NCBI GenBank assembly: GCA_029246545.1
Contig: JAQWMX010000007.1
Coordinates: 107,020 to 171,019 of the forward strand
Source: Gammaproteobacteria bacterium
GTDB taxonomy: Bacteria; Pseudomonadota; Gammaproteobacteria; Pseudomonadales; Pseudohongiellaceae
Reading direction: 5' to 3'
Length of the DNA stretch: 64,000 nt
Below, in pieces: positions 18,838 to 27,564 of the stretch; the stretch's first letter is position 1; each line of letters starts with the position of its first letter. Both the position numbers and the translations under genes were made by a program. Below the pieces are notes generated by a model. It was not told the origin of the DNA. It searched no databases and saw only the letters and a list, made by a program, of their open reading frames with translations.

Positions 18838-19248
18838 ATGGCTTATTCAGAAAAAGTTTTAGATCATTATGAAAATCCACGCAATGTCGGCAAGTTAGAT
18901 GATGACGACAAAAATGTCGGTACCGGTATGGTCGGTGCACCTGCATGTGGTGATGTTATGCGATTGCAAATTAAGGTTAGTGAAGAGGGTGTAATTGAGG
19001 ATGCTAAATTTAAAACCTACGGTTGTGGATCTGCAATTGCATCAAGCTCATTGTTAACTGAATGGGTTAAAGGCCGCACGCTTGATGACGCACAGCAAAT
19101 TAAAAATAGTGAAATTGCTGAAGAGTTGGGTCTGCCTCCAGTTAAAATTCATTGTTATGTGTTAGCAGAAGATGCAATTAAAGCGGCTATTGCAGATGTA
19201 AAAGAAAAACGTGGGTATACCCAAAAAGAAGAGGCTGCTGAACACTAG
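18838..19248 (+). CDS. iscU: Fe-S scaffold protein IscU
   Basis: A 136-residue scaffold on which clusters are built from IscS sulfur. The ligand cysteines are present: Cys37 in PACGD, the YGCGS cysteine near residue 63 and the IHC cysteine near residue 106. The LPPVK motif recognised by the HscA chaperone precedes the last one. The C-terminal tail (KRGYTQKEEAAEH) is a little longer than in E. coli. It follows element A and precedes iscA by 38 bases. Confidence 0.97.
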   Translation: MAYSEKVLDHYENPRNVGKLDDDDKNVGTGMVGAPACGDVMRLQIKVSEEGVIEDAKFKTYGCGSAIASSSLLTEWVKGRTLDDAQQIKNSEIAEELGLPPVKIHCYVLAEDAIKAAIADVKEKRGYTQKEEAAEH

Positions 19249-19286
19249 GCAAGAAGAAAAGAATTAGAAATAGGAAAGAATAGTAC

Positions 19287-19610
19287 ATGGCTATAACAAT
19301 GAGTGAATCTGCGGCGGAACATGTCGCATCCCAGATGGCAAGCAGAGGCAAAGGCTTGGGTATCCGCGTAGGTGTTACAACCACCGGCTGTTCGGGTATG
19401 GCCTATGTGCTAGAGTTTGTTGATGATTTAAAAGAAAGTGATGAAGTGTTTGAAGACCACGGTATCAAAATCGTGGTTGACCCTAAAAGCCTGGTTTATA
19501 TAGATGGCACAGAAATGGATTTTGTAAAATCAGGCATCAATGAAGGCTTCGAATTCCGCAACCCGAATGTAAAAGGTGAGTGCGGGTGCGGAGAATCCTT
19601 CTCAATTTAA
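19287..19610 (+). CDS. iscA: A-type Fe-S carrier IscA
   Basis: A 107-residue carrier protein that receives or delivers Fe-S clusters. The three conserved cysteines are present in TTGCSGMAY near residue 35 and in the C-terminal [11 protein letters not shown]. The length is standard and the position between iscU and hscB is canonical. A small hairpin lies in the 56-base gap to hscB. Confidence 0.96.
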   Translation: MAITMSESAAEHVASQMASRGKGLGIRVGVTTTGCSGMAYVLEFVDDLKESDEVFEDHGIKIVVDPKSLVYIDGTEMDFVKSGINEGFEFRNPNVKGECGCGESFSI

Positions 19611-19625
19611 TTTAGTACATGCATA

Positions 19626-19652
19626 GCGATCCCATCGCGTCTTTAATTTTTT
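19626..19652 (+). terminator. weak hairpin with T-rich tail between iscA and hscB
   Basis: GCGAT / ATCGC form a five-pair stem with a CCC loop, followed by CTTTAATTTTTT. It could act as a partial terminator that lowers expression of the chaperone genes relative to iscSUA, but the stem is short and the T run interrupted. Confidence 0.35.
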
Positions 19653-19666
19653 AAAAGGCAAGTCTC

Positions 19667-20197
19667 TTGAGTATTAATAGCAAAAATTATTTTGAAATAT
19701 TTTCTTTGCAAGAAAATTTTGATTTAGATTTAGACAGAATTTCTGCTGAATATAAAAATCTACAATCACAATATCATCCAGATAAATATAGCGATGCTGA
19801 TGATGCAACTAGATTACATGCCTTGCAATCTAGCTCAATCATTAACGATGCTTTTAATACCTTGAAATCACCATTAAGAAGAGCCGGTTATTTGCTGATC
19901 ATAAATGGTGTTGATCCGGAAGAGAATAATCAAAATCATTTGACTGAAGATTTTTTGTTACAACAAATGAGTTGGCGAGATATTTTAGATGATGCGACTC
20001 AAGATGAAAATTTAAATACGATTGAGCTTTTAAAACAAGAAGTGGTTGAAGAGCATCAAAATTGCATTATTGAATTCCAAGATTTTGCAAATGCATTTAA
20101 TTTTATGGAAGCAAAACCGATATATAACAAATTGCAATTTGTCGAAAAAATGTTGGACGAGATTAACCGTTCTGAAGAAAAAATTCTTGATTATTAA
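19667..20197 (+). CDS. hscB: Fe-S co-chaperone HscB
   Basis: A 176-residue J-domain protein. The J domain has the HPDK motif near residue 37 (SQYHPDKYSDADDATR), and the C-terminal helical region binds IscU. It stimulates the ATPase of HscA to release clusters from IscU. The start is TTG at 19667; this gives the family N-terminus (MSINSKNYFEIFSL) and no closer ATG exists. hscA begins 21 bases later. Confidence 0.94.
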   Translation: MSINSKNYFEIFSLQENFDLDLDRISAEYKNLQSQYHPDKYSDADDATRLHALQSSSIINDAFNTLKSPLRRAGYLLIINGVDPEENNQNHLTEDFLLQQMSWRDILDDATQDENLNTIELLKQEVVEEHQNCIIEFQDFANAFNFMEAKPIYNKLQFVEKMLDEINRSEEKILDY

Positions 20198-20218
20198 AAC
20201 TGATTCCTAAAGATAAAG

Positions 20219-22081
20219 ATGGCCTTACTCAACATTTCAGAACCAGGACAAAGCCCTCGGCGCAAGCAAGATAGCAAGCATGCTCTAGGTATTGATCTTG
20301 GCACAACTAACTCCTTAGTTGCATCGGCATCAGAAGGTGGACCATTCATTATTTCTGATTCAAAAGAATCCGCACTTTTACCTTCAGTTGTTGCTTATTC
20401 TAATGATGAAAATATTCTAGTAGGGCAAGCAGCCCTCAAATCAAATGAGCATATTAGTTCTGTAAAACGTTTGATGGGTCGTGGTGCTGGCGATATTAAA
20501 CATGAACTTTCTTACACCTTAGTTGAATCTGAAAGCAGCGGAATGCCCTTAATAGAAACCCCTGTGGGCTTAAAAAGTCCAGTTGAGGTCTCTGCAGAAA
20601 TACTTAAAGTGCTCGCTGCAAGAGGAGCAAAGCATTTTGAAAAAGAAGTGGGCAATGAAGAAGAACAAAAAGAAATTGAAGGTGTCGTAATAACAGTGCC
20701 AGCTTACTTTGATGAAGCACAACGCCAGGCAACCAAAGACGCTGCCCGTATTGCTGATTTGAATGTATTGCGTTTATTGAGTGAACCTACGGCTGCAGCT
20801 GTGGCTTATGGTTTAGATAAAAAGCTTGAAGGTAATGTCATTATTTTTGATTTGGGTGGAGGCACTTTTGATGTCTCTTTAATGCATCTTGAGAAAGGTG
20901 TTTTTGAAGTATTAGCGACCGGGGGCGATACTGCACTGGGCGGTGATGATTTTGATCGAACAATTATGCAATGGATAAAAACAGAATCTAAAATTGAAAT
21001 AAAACAAAATCATCTAGCTGAATTATCTACTTGTGCAAGAAATGCAAAACATGACTTGAGCGAAACTGATGCAGTTGAGGTTAATTTTGCAGATTGGTCT
21101 GGCGAGCTAGACATAGGAAAGTATTATCAGTTTATCGATCCGTTAATTGATCGTACGATAAAAGCCTGCAGAAGAGTGCTTAGAGATGCATCAATGAGCA
21201 TTGAAGATATTACCGATGTAGTGATGGTAGGCGGTTCAACCCGTTCACCACGTGTGCAAGAAAAAGTACAAGATTTTTTCAAACAACCATTGCTTAATGA
21301 GCTTGATCCTGATCAGGTCGTAGCGCTTGGTGCAGCGATTCAAGCTGATATTTTAGTGGGTAATAAATACGACAGTGATTTATTGTTGCTCGATGTTAAT
21401 CCTTTATCCCTTGGTATTGAGACTATGGGGAGTTTGGTTGAGAAAATTATTCCTAGGAATACAACAATTCCAGTAAGTCGGGCCCAAGAATTTACAACTT
21501 TTAAAGATGGTCAAACTGTTATGAGTTTGCATGTTTTACAAGGTGAAAGAGAGTTAGTAGAAGACTGTCGTTCACTCGCTAAATTTGAATTACGCGGTAT
21601 ACCGCCTATGGTTGCTGGAGCCGCTGTTATCCGTGTTTCATTTCAGGTTGATGCTGATGGATTGCTTTCTGTTGAAGCTGAAGAGCAATCTTCTGGCGTG
21701 AAAAGTAGTATCGTAGTGAAACCTTCCTTTGGATTAGAAGAAAAAGAAATTGAATCTGTGATTAGAGCTTCTCACAGTGAAGCTGAGCATGATCGAGATC
21801 TGAGAAGATTAAAAGAAAATGAAGTTGAAGCATTGCGGATAATTGAAGCCACTGATTCGGCTTTAGCACAAGATGCCGAATTATTAGATGCAGATGAATT
21901 AAAAGCCATACAAGAAGGTTTGATTTCTTTGCAAGAATCTTTGAAGAGTGCTGATGCTGATTTAATTCAACAACAATCAGAAGCACTCAATGAATTAAGT
22001 GTCACTTTCGCCGCCAGACGTATGGATAGTCAAATTAAGTCCGCGTTCAAAGGTAAAAAATTAGAAGAGGTCGATCGTTAA
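20219..22081 (+). CDS. hscA: Fe-S assembly chaperone HscA
   Basis: A 620-residue Hsp70 paralogue. The ATPase domain begins [12 protein letters not shown] and contains [16 protein letters not shown] and [14 protein letters not shown] substrate-binding half follows from about residue 390. It binds the LPPVK segment of IscU with help from HscB. The length and N-terminal extension ([11 protein letters not shown]) are typical. The stop overlaps the fdx start codon by one base, so translation is coupled. Confidence 0.97.
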   Translation: MALLNISEPGQSPRRKQDSKHALGIDLGTTNSLVASASEGGPFIISDSKESALLPSVVAYSNDENILVGQAALKSNEHISSVKRLMGRGAGDIKHELSYTLVESESSGMPLIETPVGLKSPVEVSAEILKVLAARGAKHFEKEVGNEEEQKEIEGVVITVPAYFDEAQRQATKDAARIADLNVLRLLSEPTAAAVAYGLDKKLEGNVIIFDLGGGTFDVSLMHLEKGVFEVLATGGDTALGGDDFDRTIMQWIKTESKIEIKQNHLAELSTCARNAKHDLSETDAVEVNFADWSGELDIGKYYQFIDPLIDRTIKACRRVLRDASMSIEDITDVVMVGGSTRSPRVQEKVQDFFKQPLLNELDPDQVVALGAAIQADILVGNKYDSDLLLLDVNPLSLGIETMGSLVEKIIPRNTTIPVSRAQEFTTFKDGQTVMSLHVLQGERELVEDCRSLAKFELRGIPPMVAGAAVIRVSFQVDADGLLSVEAEEQSSGVKSSIVVKPSFGLEEKEIESVIRASHSEAEHDRDLRRLKENEVEALRIIEATDSALAQDAELLDADELKAIQEGLISLQESLKSADADLIQQQSEALNELSVTFAARRMDSQIKSAFKGKKLEEVDR

Positions 22082-22419
22082 TGACAAAGCTTACCTTTTT
22101 ACCGCATCCTGAGCGTTGCCCAGATGGTTTAGAAGTTGATGCAGAACCAGGCGAGACAATTCTAAATGTTGCTCTTAAAAATGGTTTAGATATAGAGCAT
22201 GCGTGTGAAAAGGCCTGTGCATGTACAACTTGTCATGTTGTTATCCGACAAGGTTTTGATTCGCTGGAAGAGTCTGACGAGAATGAAGATGATATGTTGG
22301 ATAAAGCCTGGGGCTTAGAGCCAGACTCGCGATTAAGTTGTCAGGCTTTAGTGGCCGATGATGATTTGGTTATCGAAATACCCAAATACAACCTAAATAT
22401 GGTTTCGGAAGGGCATTAG
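22081..22419 (+). CDS. fdx: [2Fe-2S] ferredoxin of the ISC system
   Basis: A 112-residue adrenodoxin-type ferredoxin. Cluster cysteines lie in CEKACACTTCHV near residue 42 and in the later LSCQA near residue 88. It supplies electrons for cluster assembly on IscU. It overlaps hscA by one base. In most gammaproteobacteria iscX follows directly, but here a cupin gene is inserted. Confidence 0.96.
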   Translation: MTKLTFLPHPERCPDGLEVDAEPGETILNVALKNGLDIEHACEKACACTTCHVVIRQGFDSLEESDENEDDMLDKAWGLEPDSRLSCQALVADDDLVIEIPKYNLNMVSEGH

Positions 22420-22445
22420 TCGTTGTCTTGAGGGGTGGTAAAACT

Positions 22446-23090
22446 ATGCTCAATATGGATTTCGCAGAACGAGTAGTTATTAATACTGAAGATCAAGAAT
22501 GGCTAGCTAGCCCAATGTCGGGAGTATGGCGTAAGCCATTAGCAAGAGAATCTAAAGAGCAAGGCCATGCCACCAGTATTGTTAGATATGATGCTGACTC
22601 GGCATTTTCAGAGCATGACCACCCAAAAGGCGAAGAAATATTGGTATTAGAAGGCACCTTTTCTGATCACACTGGTGATTATACTAAGGGGCAATATTTT
22701 AGAAATCCTGAAGGATTTATCCACGCTCCATTCAGCAAAGAAGGTTGTGTAATTTTAGTAAAATTGCATCAATTTCAAGCTGATGATAAACAACACCTCT
22801 TAATAAATACTGAAAATAATGAATGGTTGCCGGGGCAGGGTGACTTAAAAGTGATGCCCTTACACAGCCATTTAACTGAGTCTACAGCACTTGTTTATTG
22901 GCCAGCAGGAACAAAGTTTAAAGTGCATACTCACTTTGGTGGTGAAGAAATTTATGTTATTAGTGGTGAATTTATCGATGAGCTAGGTCACTATCCGGCT
23001 GGTACTTGGATAAGAAGTCCTCATACTAGCCAACACAACCCGTATGTAGAGCAAGACACCTTGATTTGGGTAAAAACAGGTCATTTATAA
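22446..23090 (+). CDS. ChrR-like double-cupin protein inside the isc operon
   Basis: A 214-residue cytoplasmic protein with two tandem cupin domains. The first has HDHPKGEEILVLEGTF near residue 58; the second has HTHFGGEEIYVISGEF near residue 160. Both match the H.H....E pattern of metal-binding cupins and the anti-sigma factor ChrR cupin family; there is no ChrR zinc-binding N-terminal part. I start it at ATG 22446 because GAGGGGTGG lies about eight bases upstream. It lies between fdx and iscX on the same strand. A role in sensing or handling oxidants or metals during Fe-S assembly is only a guess from context. Confidence 0.8.
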   Translation: MLNMDFAERVVINTEDQEWLASPMSGVWRKPLARESKEQGHATSIVRYDADSAFSEHDHPKGEEILVLEGTFSDHTGDYTKGQYFRNPEGFIHAPFSKEGCVILVKLHQFQADDKQHLLINTENNEWLPGQGDLKVMPLHSHLTESTALVYWPAGTKFKVHTHFGGEEIYVISGEFIDELGHYPAGTWIRSPHTSQHNPYVEQDTLIWVKTGHL

Positions 23091-23132
23091 GTTTATTTTC
23101 AATGAGTTCTAGTTAATTATTAGGTTATCAAT

Positions 23133-23324
23133 ATGAAATGGACAGATACGATAGATATAGCAATAGAGCTGTTTGAAAAATATCCGGATATTGATCCGCA
23201 ATATGTGAACTTTGTTGATCTGCGAAAATGGGTCTGTGAGCTGGAAGGCTTTGATGATGATCCTGATAGAAGTGGTGAAAAGATACTTGAAGCTATACAA
23301 ATGGCTTGGATCGATGAGCTTTAG
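23133..23324 (+). CDS. iscX: ISC accessory protein IscX
   Basis: A 63-residue acidic protein beginning MKWTDTIDIAIELFEKYPDI, with the family's DPQYVNFVDLRKWV and DDPDRSGEKILEAIQMAWIDE motifs. It binds IscS, competes with other partners and is thought to adjust the assembly rate in response to iron. It closes the isc operon. Its stop codon marks the start of palindromic element C. Confidence 0.95.
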   Translation: MKWTDTIDIAIELFEKYPDIDPQYVNFVDLRKWVCELEGFDDDPDRSGEKILEAIQMAWIDEL

Positions 23325-23416
23325 CTGCTGCGCTTACCGAAACTTCGTTATTAGTTAAATTTATTTCAGTCACTTATTATCCGCATAAGCTCCCTCACTC
23401 AATATGCAGCTAAGCG
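23321..23416. repeat. palindromic element C after iscX
   Basis: Starts at the iscX stop codon. TTAGCTGC (23321-23328) pairs with GCAGCTAA (23406-23413). The core reads TTTCAGTCACTTATTATCC then GCATAAGCTCCCTCA, closely matching the element after guaB. Its central stem is CTTAT / ATAAG, where the guaB copy has CTTAC / GTAAG. Confidence 0.7.
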
Positions 23417-23450
23417 ATTAAAAAACATACAAAAAATCCCTAAACATGCG

Positions 23451-23456
23451 TATAAT
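23451..23456 (+). promoter_or_regulatory. candidate -10 element for ndk
   Basis: TATAAT within the short palindrome GCGTATAATACGC, 49 bases before the ndk start codon. The -35 region is poor (TACAAA at the right distance). It follows element C, so ndk probably has its own promoter apart from the isc operon. Confidence 0.5.
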
Positions 23457-23504
23457 ACGCGCACTTAAATTTAAGCATGTTATTTCTTTATTTGGGAGCT
23501 TTTG

Positions 23505-23936
23505 ATGGCCATGGAACGAACTTTATCTATTATTAAACCTGATGCAATTGCCAAAAACGTTATTGGTGAAATAGTCAGCCGTTTTGAGAAAGGCGGACTT
23601 AAGATTGTCGCATCAAAAATGCTGCAATTAGATGACGCCCTAGCTGGTGGTTTTTATGCTGAGCATAAGGAACGTCCTTTTTATAATGATTTAGTTGAAT
23701 TCATGACTTCAGGGCCAGTAGTTGTTCAGGTTTTGGAAGGTGAAGATGCGATTACTAAAAATCGTGACTTAATGGGTGCAACTAACCCAGCTGAAGCAGA
23801 TGCAGGCACTATTCGCGCAGATTTCGCACAGTCTATTGATGCCAATGCGGTACATGGTTCAGATTCTCCAACTTCAGCAGAAAGAGAAATTTCATATTTC
23901 TTTAATTCTGAGGAAGTTTGTCCTCGACAATTTTAG
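23505..23936 (+). CDS. ndk: nucleoside diphosphate kinase
   Basis: A 143-residue enzyme that balances cellular nucleoside triphosphates by phosphate transfer through a histidine. The family start [18 protein letters not shown] matches from ATG 23505; a TTG three bases earlier would add one residue only. The catalytic histidine lies in [17 protein letters not shown] near residue 117. The length is standard. Next comes rlmN, 49 bases away. Confidence 0.96.
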   Translation: MAMERTLSIIKPDAIAKNVIGEIVSRFEKGGLKIVASKMLQLDDALAGGFYAEHKERPFYNDLVEFMTSGPVVVQVLEGEDAITKNRDLMGATNPAEADAGTIRADFAQSIDANAVHGSDSPTSAEREISYFFNSEEVCPRQF

Positions 23937-23985
23937 GGTAAGGAACAACAAAAGGGGCAAATATCCTGGTAAGCAGGAATAAGTT

Positions 23986-25140
23986 ATGCCAACACAACTA
24001 ACCAATTTATTGGGTCTTAGTAAAACTAAAATGGAGGCTTTTCTTCTTGAACTAGGAGAAAAGCCTTTTCGCGCTATACAGTTGATGAAATGGATTCATC
24101 AACAGGGCGAGACAAATTTTGATGAGATGACCAATATCAGTAAATCCTTGCGTGCCAGTCTCAAGGAGTGCGCTGAGATTCGCCCACCGCTACTTAAAGA
24201 ATGCTATGAATCGAAAGATGGTTGCTACAAATGGATTGTCGAAGTTGCTAGCGGTAGTTCCGTTGAAATGGTCTACATTCCTGAAGCCGGTAGAGGTACC
24301 TTGTGTATTTCTTCACAGGCGGGCTGCAGTTTAGACTGTAAGTTCTGCGCCACAGGTAAGCAGGGTTTTAACAGTGATTTAACAACTGCTGAAATTATTG
24401 GCCAGCTCTGGCTAGTTAACCAAACCTTTAATACTTTTGGGCATAAAGTTCAACGTAAAGTCACCAATGTTGTGATGATGGGTATGGGTGAACCATTAAT
24501 GAATTTTGACAATGTCATGGATGCTGTCGGCATTATGATGGAAGATAATTGTTATGGCCTATCCAAGCGGCGTGTCACTATAAGCACTTCAGGTGTAGTG
24601 CCGAAAATATATGAAATGCAAGAACACACTGATGCTTCTATTGCTGTTTCCTTACATGCACCTAATGATGAATTACGTAGTGAAATTGTCCCGATCAATC
24701 GAAAATATCCGATTAATGAATTGCTTACTAGTGTTAATGCTTATCTAGATTCCTTGACTGATAATCGAGTTGCAACAATTGAATATATTTTGATTTCTGG
24801 GGTGAATGATCATCGTGAACATGCCCGAGAATTAGCGGAAGTATTAAAGACAACCCCATGCAAAATTAATTTAATACCTTTTAATCCATTTGAAGGCTCG
24901 GACTATAATCGATCAAAAGACTCAACAATTAGCAATTTTCGTAAAATTTTGCAGGAAGCCGGCTACATAGTCACTATTCGTACAACTCGTGGTGATGAGA
25001 TTGGCGCTGCTTGTGGTCAGCTTGTAGGACAGGTCGACGATACCACGCGTCGCAGTGCACGACATTTGGCAGCACAGCAACTAAAATTGCAGCAAAACAG
25101 TGGCGATCAAGCTCTACCTGTGTCAATAAAAGTTCAATAA
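23986..25140 (+). CDS. rlmN: dual-specificity 23S rRNA/tRNA adenine-C2 methyltransferase RlmN
   Basis: A 384-residue radical-SAM enzyme that makes 2-methyladenosine at 23S rRNA A2503 and tRNA position 37. It has the cluster motif CSLDCKFCATG near residue 118 and, near the C-terminus, the second catalytic cysteine in GAACGQLVGQ. The N-terminal accessory domain (LLGLSKTKMEAFLLELG) is intact. It stands between ndk and pilF as in many gammaproteobacteria. Confidence 0.96.
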   Translation: MPTQLTNLLGLSKTKMEAFLLELGEKPFRAIQLMKWIHQQGETNFDEMTNISKSLRASLKECAEIRPPLLKECYESKDGCYKWIVEVASGSSVEMVYIPEAGRGTLCISSQAGCSLDCKFCATGKQGFNSDLTTAEIIGQLWLVNQTFNTFGHKVQRKVTNVVMMGMGEPLMNFDNVMDAVGIMMEDNCYGLSKRRVTISTSGVVPKIYEMQEHTDASIAVSLHAPNDELRSEIVPINRKYPINELLTSVNAYLDSLTDNRVATIEYILISGVNDHREHARELAEVLKTTPCKINLIPFNPFEGSDYNRSKDSTISNFRKILQEAGYIVTIRTTRGDEIGAACGQLVGQVDDTTRRSARHLAAQQLKLQQNSGDQALPVSIKVQ

Positions 25141-25187
25141 TATGTTAGGCTAGCAGGTATAAATTGATTCTAAAAACGGTAAAGATA

Positions 25188-25964
25188 ATGCAAAGATCGG
25201 CAAGTGTATTCATCATATCTTTGAGTATCATACTTGCATCGTGTGTGAGTGAAACCACAGGTGGTTTTAATCAAGCTGATCCTGAAGAGAGGCTTAATGG
25301 ATATCTAGAGCTGGCACTTGGCTATGTTGAACTGCAAGACTTTAGTCAAGCTCGTAGACATTTAATCAATGCATCAGAGATCGATCCGAATAACAGTGAT
25401 ATTTACGGTATATGGGGTTTAGTCTACACATTAGAAGGTGATCTAAATTTAGCTGATGAGAGTTTTCTTCGAGACTTACGTTTGGATTCTGGTAATTCTC
25501 AAGTTAGAAATAATTATGCGGCTTTTTTATTTTCAAATAACCGTTTCCAAGCAGCTTACGATAAACTAGAAGAAGTGGTTGAAGATACTGAGTATGCAGG
25601 ACGTTCACAGGCATTTTAAAATATGGGGCTTGCAGCATTGCAATTAAACCAAATAAGCGATGCGGAATTTGCTTTCAATCGTGCCTTACAATTAAACGGT
25701 AATCGCATACGCTCAGCCTTGGAGCTTGCTGATATTTATTTACAACAAGAAAAAATTCAAGATGCAGGGCGTTACTATCAGAGCTTCTCAACACTAAGGC
25801 AGTTTTTTAATGTCCAACAAAGTGCTAGAAGTCTTTGGATTGGCATAAATCTGGAGCAAGCTCGTGGCATGGACAATCAAATGCGCGAATATGGTGCAAA
25901 CTTAGCTGAATTATATCCGGGATCTCCGGAACACGCCCTTTATCAACAATTATTAAATGACTGA
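25188..25964 (+). pseudogene. pilF: type IV pilus biogenesis TPR lipoprotein PilF/PilW, interrupted by a stop codon
   Basis: A lipoprotein (lipobox ILASC, from ATG 25188) made of tetratricopeptide repeats. The frame runs through NNYAAFLFSNNRFQAAYDKL and RSQAF, meets TAA at 25617-25619, then continues in the same frame NMGLAALQLNQISDAEFAF to a normal C-terminus (YPGSPEHALYQQLL). In PilF of Pseudomonas the matching place reads RSRVFENLGL, so GAA (Glu) is expected where TAA stands. The full protein would be about 258 residues, the family's length. It should be needed for secretin assembly at the outer membrane. The stop may be a real mutation or a sequence error. The 3' end overlaps the rodZ-like gene by eight bases. 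Confidence 0.8.
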
Positions 25965-26391
25965 TACAAACTTAACTGAAACTTCTGAGCTGGATTCTAC
26001 AATAGTAGAATCAGCCAATAGTGAACAGGACCAATTGCCTTCACCCGGGCAAGAATTAAAAAAGCTGCGCGAAGAGTTAGGCTATAGTTATGGAAAAGTT
26101 TCAGAGTCAATCTATATTACAGCGCACTACGTGAAAGCTTTGGAAGACGATGATTATGAAAAATTACCTGGGCAACCTTTTATCAAGGGTTACTATAAAG
26201 CTTATGCTGAATTTTTACGCGCGGACACTGAACAAATAATAAATTCTTATTTAAGTTGTGTAGAAAAATTTAACAATCAAAATACACAAGATGATCAGAC
26301 TGAAGATTCTAAGAATCGTAATAAAACAATTTTGTGGACAGCAGTTGTGGTCGTTGTAATAGGTGCGCTTGCTGGAATATTTTTATTATGA
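25957..26391 (+). CDS. rodZ: short RodZ-like helix-turn-helix membrane protein
   Basis: A 144-residue protein: an acidic N-terminus, an HTH_25 domain (GQELKKLREELGYSYGKVSE through KGYYKAYAEFL) and a single membrane span at the very end (TILWTAVVVVVIGALAGIFLL). RodZ links the cell-shape protein MreB to the membrane and in model bacteria has a further periplasmic DUF4115 domain after the span. That domain is missing: a TGA follows directly and only 45 bases separate it from ispG. The position between pilF and ispG is typical for rodZ. It overlaps pilF by eight bases. Confidence 0.8.
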   Translation: MTDTNLTETSELDSTIVESANSEQDQLPSPGQELKKLREELGYSYGKVSESIYITAHYVKALEDDDYEKLPGQPFIKGYYKAYAEFLRADTEQIINSYLSCVEKFNNQNTQDDQTEDSKNRNKTILWTAVVVVVIGALAGIFLL

Positions 26392-26436
26392 TTACAGGGA
26401 ACACTCAAGCAATACCTGCGACTTTGGGGCTAATTA

Positions 26437-27558
26437 ATGATTAGTGAAAGTCCTATAAAACGTCGAAAATCTCGCCAAATTATGGTTGGTAATGTGCCAG
26501 TCGGTGGCGATGCGCCTATTGCTGTACAAAGCATGACGAACACTGAGACTTGTGATGTCCAAGCGACGCTAGAACAAATTCAAAGCCTTGAAAAAGTTGG
26601 CGTTGATATTGTCAGGGTTTCCGTGCCGTCTATTGAAGCCGCTGCAGCCTTTAAAAAAATACGTGAGCAAACCGAAGTGCCTCTTATTGCGGATATTCAC
26701 TTTGATTACCGAATTGCACTGAAAGTTTTGGAACTAGGTGTTGATTGCTTACGCATTAATCCTGGCAATATTGGTAGAGAAGATAGAGTGCGGGCCGTTA
26801 TTGAGTCAGCCAAAGATAAAACTGTGCCCTTGCGAATTGGTGTAAATGCAGGATCCCTAGGTAAGGAATTATTACGTAAATATAAAGAGCCGAATGCCGA
26901 TGCAATGGTGGAATCTGCCTTGCAACAAATTGAAATTCTGGACTCTTATGACTTTCAGGATTTCAAAGTCAGCCTAAAAGCATCTGAAGTATTTATGACT
27001 GTGGAAGCCTATCGAAAGCTGGCTCCGCAAATTCAGCAGCCACTGCACTTAGGAATCACTGAGGCGGGTGGTTTACGTGCAGGCACAATAAAATCTTCTA
27101 TAGGTCTTGGTTTGCTATTAATGGATGGTATTGGCGATACGATTCGCGTGTCTTTAGCTGCAGACCCAGTTGAAGAAGTAAAAGTTGGTTTTGATATTTT
27201 GAAAAGTCTGCGCTTGCGCAACAAAGGAGTGAACCTAGTAGCTTGCCCGAGTTGCTCAAGACAAAATTTTGATGTAATTGCGACAGTTAATGAGTTGGAA
27301 TCTCGACTAGAAGATATCACAACGCCAGTGCATGTTTCAGTTGTCGGCTGTATAGTTAACGGCCCAGGTGAAGCGAAAATTGCTGATGTAGGTTTGACTG
27401 GGGCAACACCAATTAACATGTCGTATATCAATGGTAAAACCAGTCATAAAATCAATAATGCAAATCTGGTTGATGAGCTTGAAGCGATGGTGCGAACCAA
27501 AGTTGCAAACATAGAAGCTGAAAAAGCAGCTGAACAAGCTACAGAAAAAACAGGGTAG
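26437..27558 (+). CDS. ispG: 4-hydroxy-3-methylbut-2-enyl-diphosphate synthase IspG
   Basis: A 373-residue Fe-S enzyme of the MEP isoprenoid pathway that converts MEcPP to HMBPP. The barrel begins with [15 protein letters not shown], and the cluster-binding end has ACPSCSRQ near residue 270 and [12 protein letters not shown] near residue 305. It stands in the usual order before hisS, six bases away. The C-terminal tail is alanine- and glutamate-rich. Confidence 0.96.
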   Translation: MISESPIKRRKSRQIMVGNVPVGGDAPIAVQSMTNTETCDVQATLEQIQSLEKVGVDIVRVSVPSIEAAAAFKKIREQTEVPLIADIHFDYRIALKVLELGVDCLRINPGNIGREDRVRAVIESAKDKTVPLRIGVNAGSLGKELLRKYKEPNADAMVESALQQIEILDSYDFQDFKVSLKASEVFMTVEAYRKLAPQIQQPLHLGITEAGGLRAGTIKSSIGLGLLLMDGIGDTIRVSLAADPVEEVKVGFDILKSLRLRNKGVNLVACPSCSRQNFDVIATVNELESRLEDITTPVHVSVVGCIVNGPGEAKIADVGLTGATPINMSYINGKTSHKINNANLVDELEAMVRTKVANIEAEKAAEQATEKTG

Positions 27559-27564
27559 ACCGGA

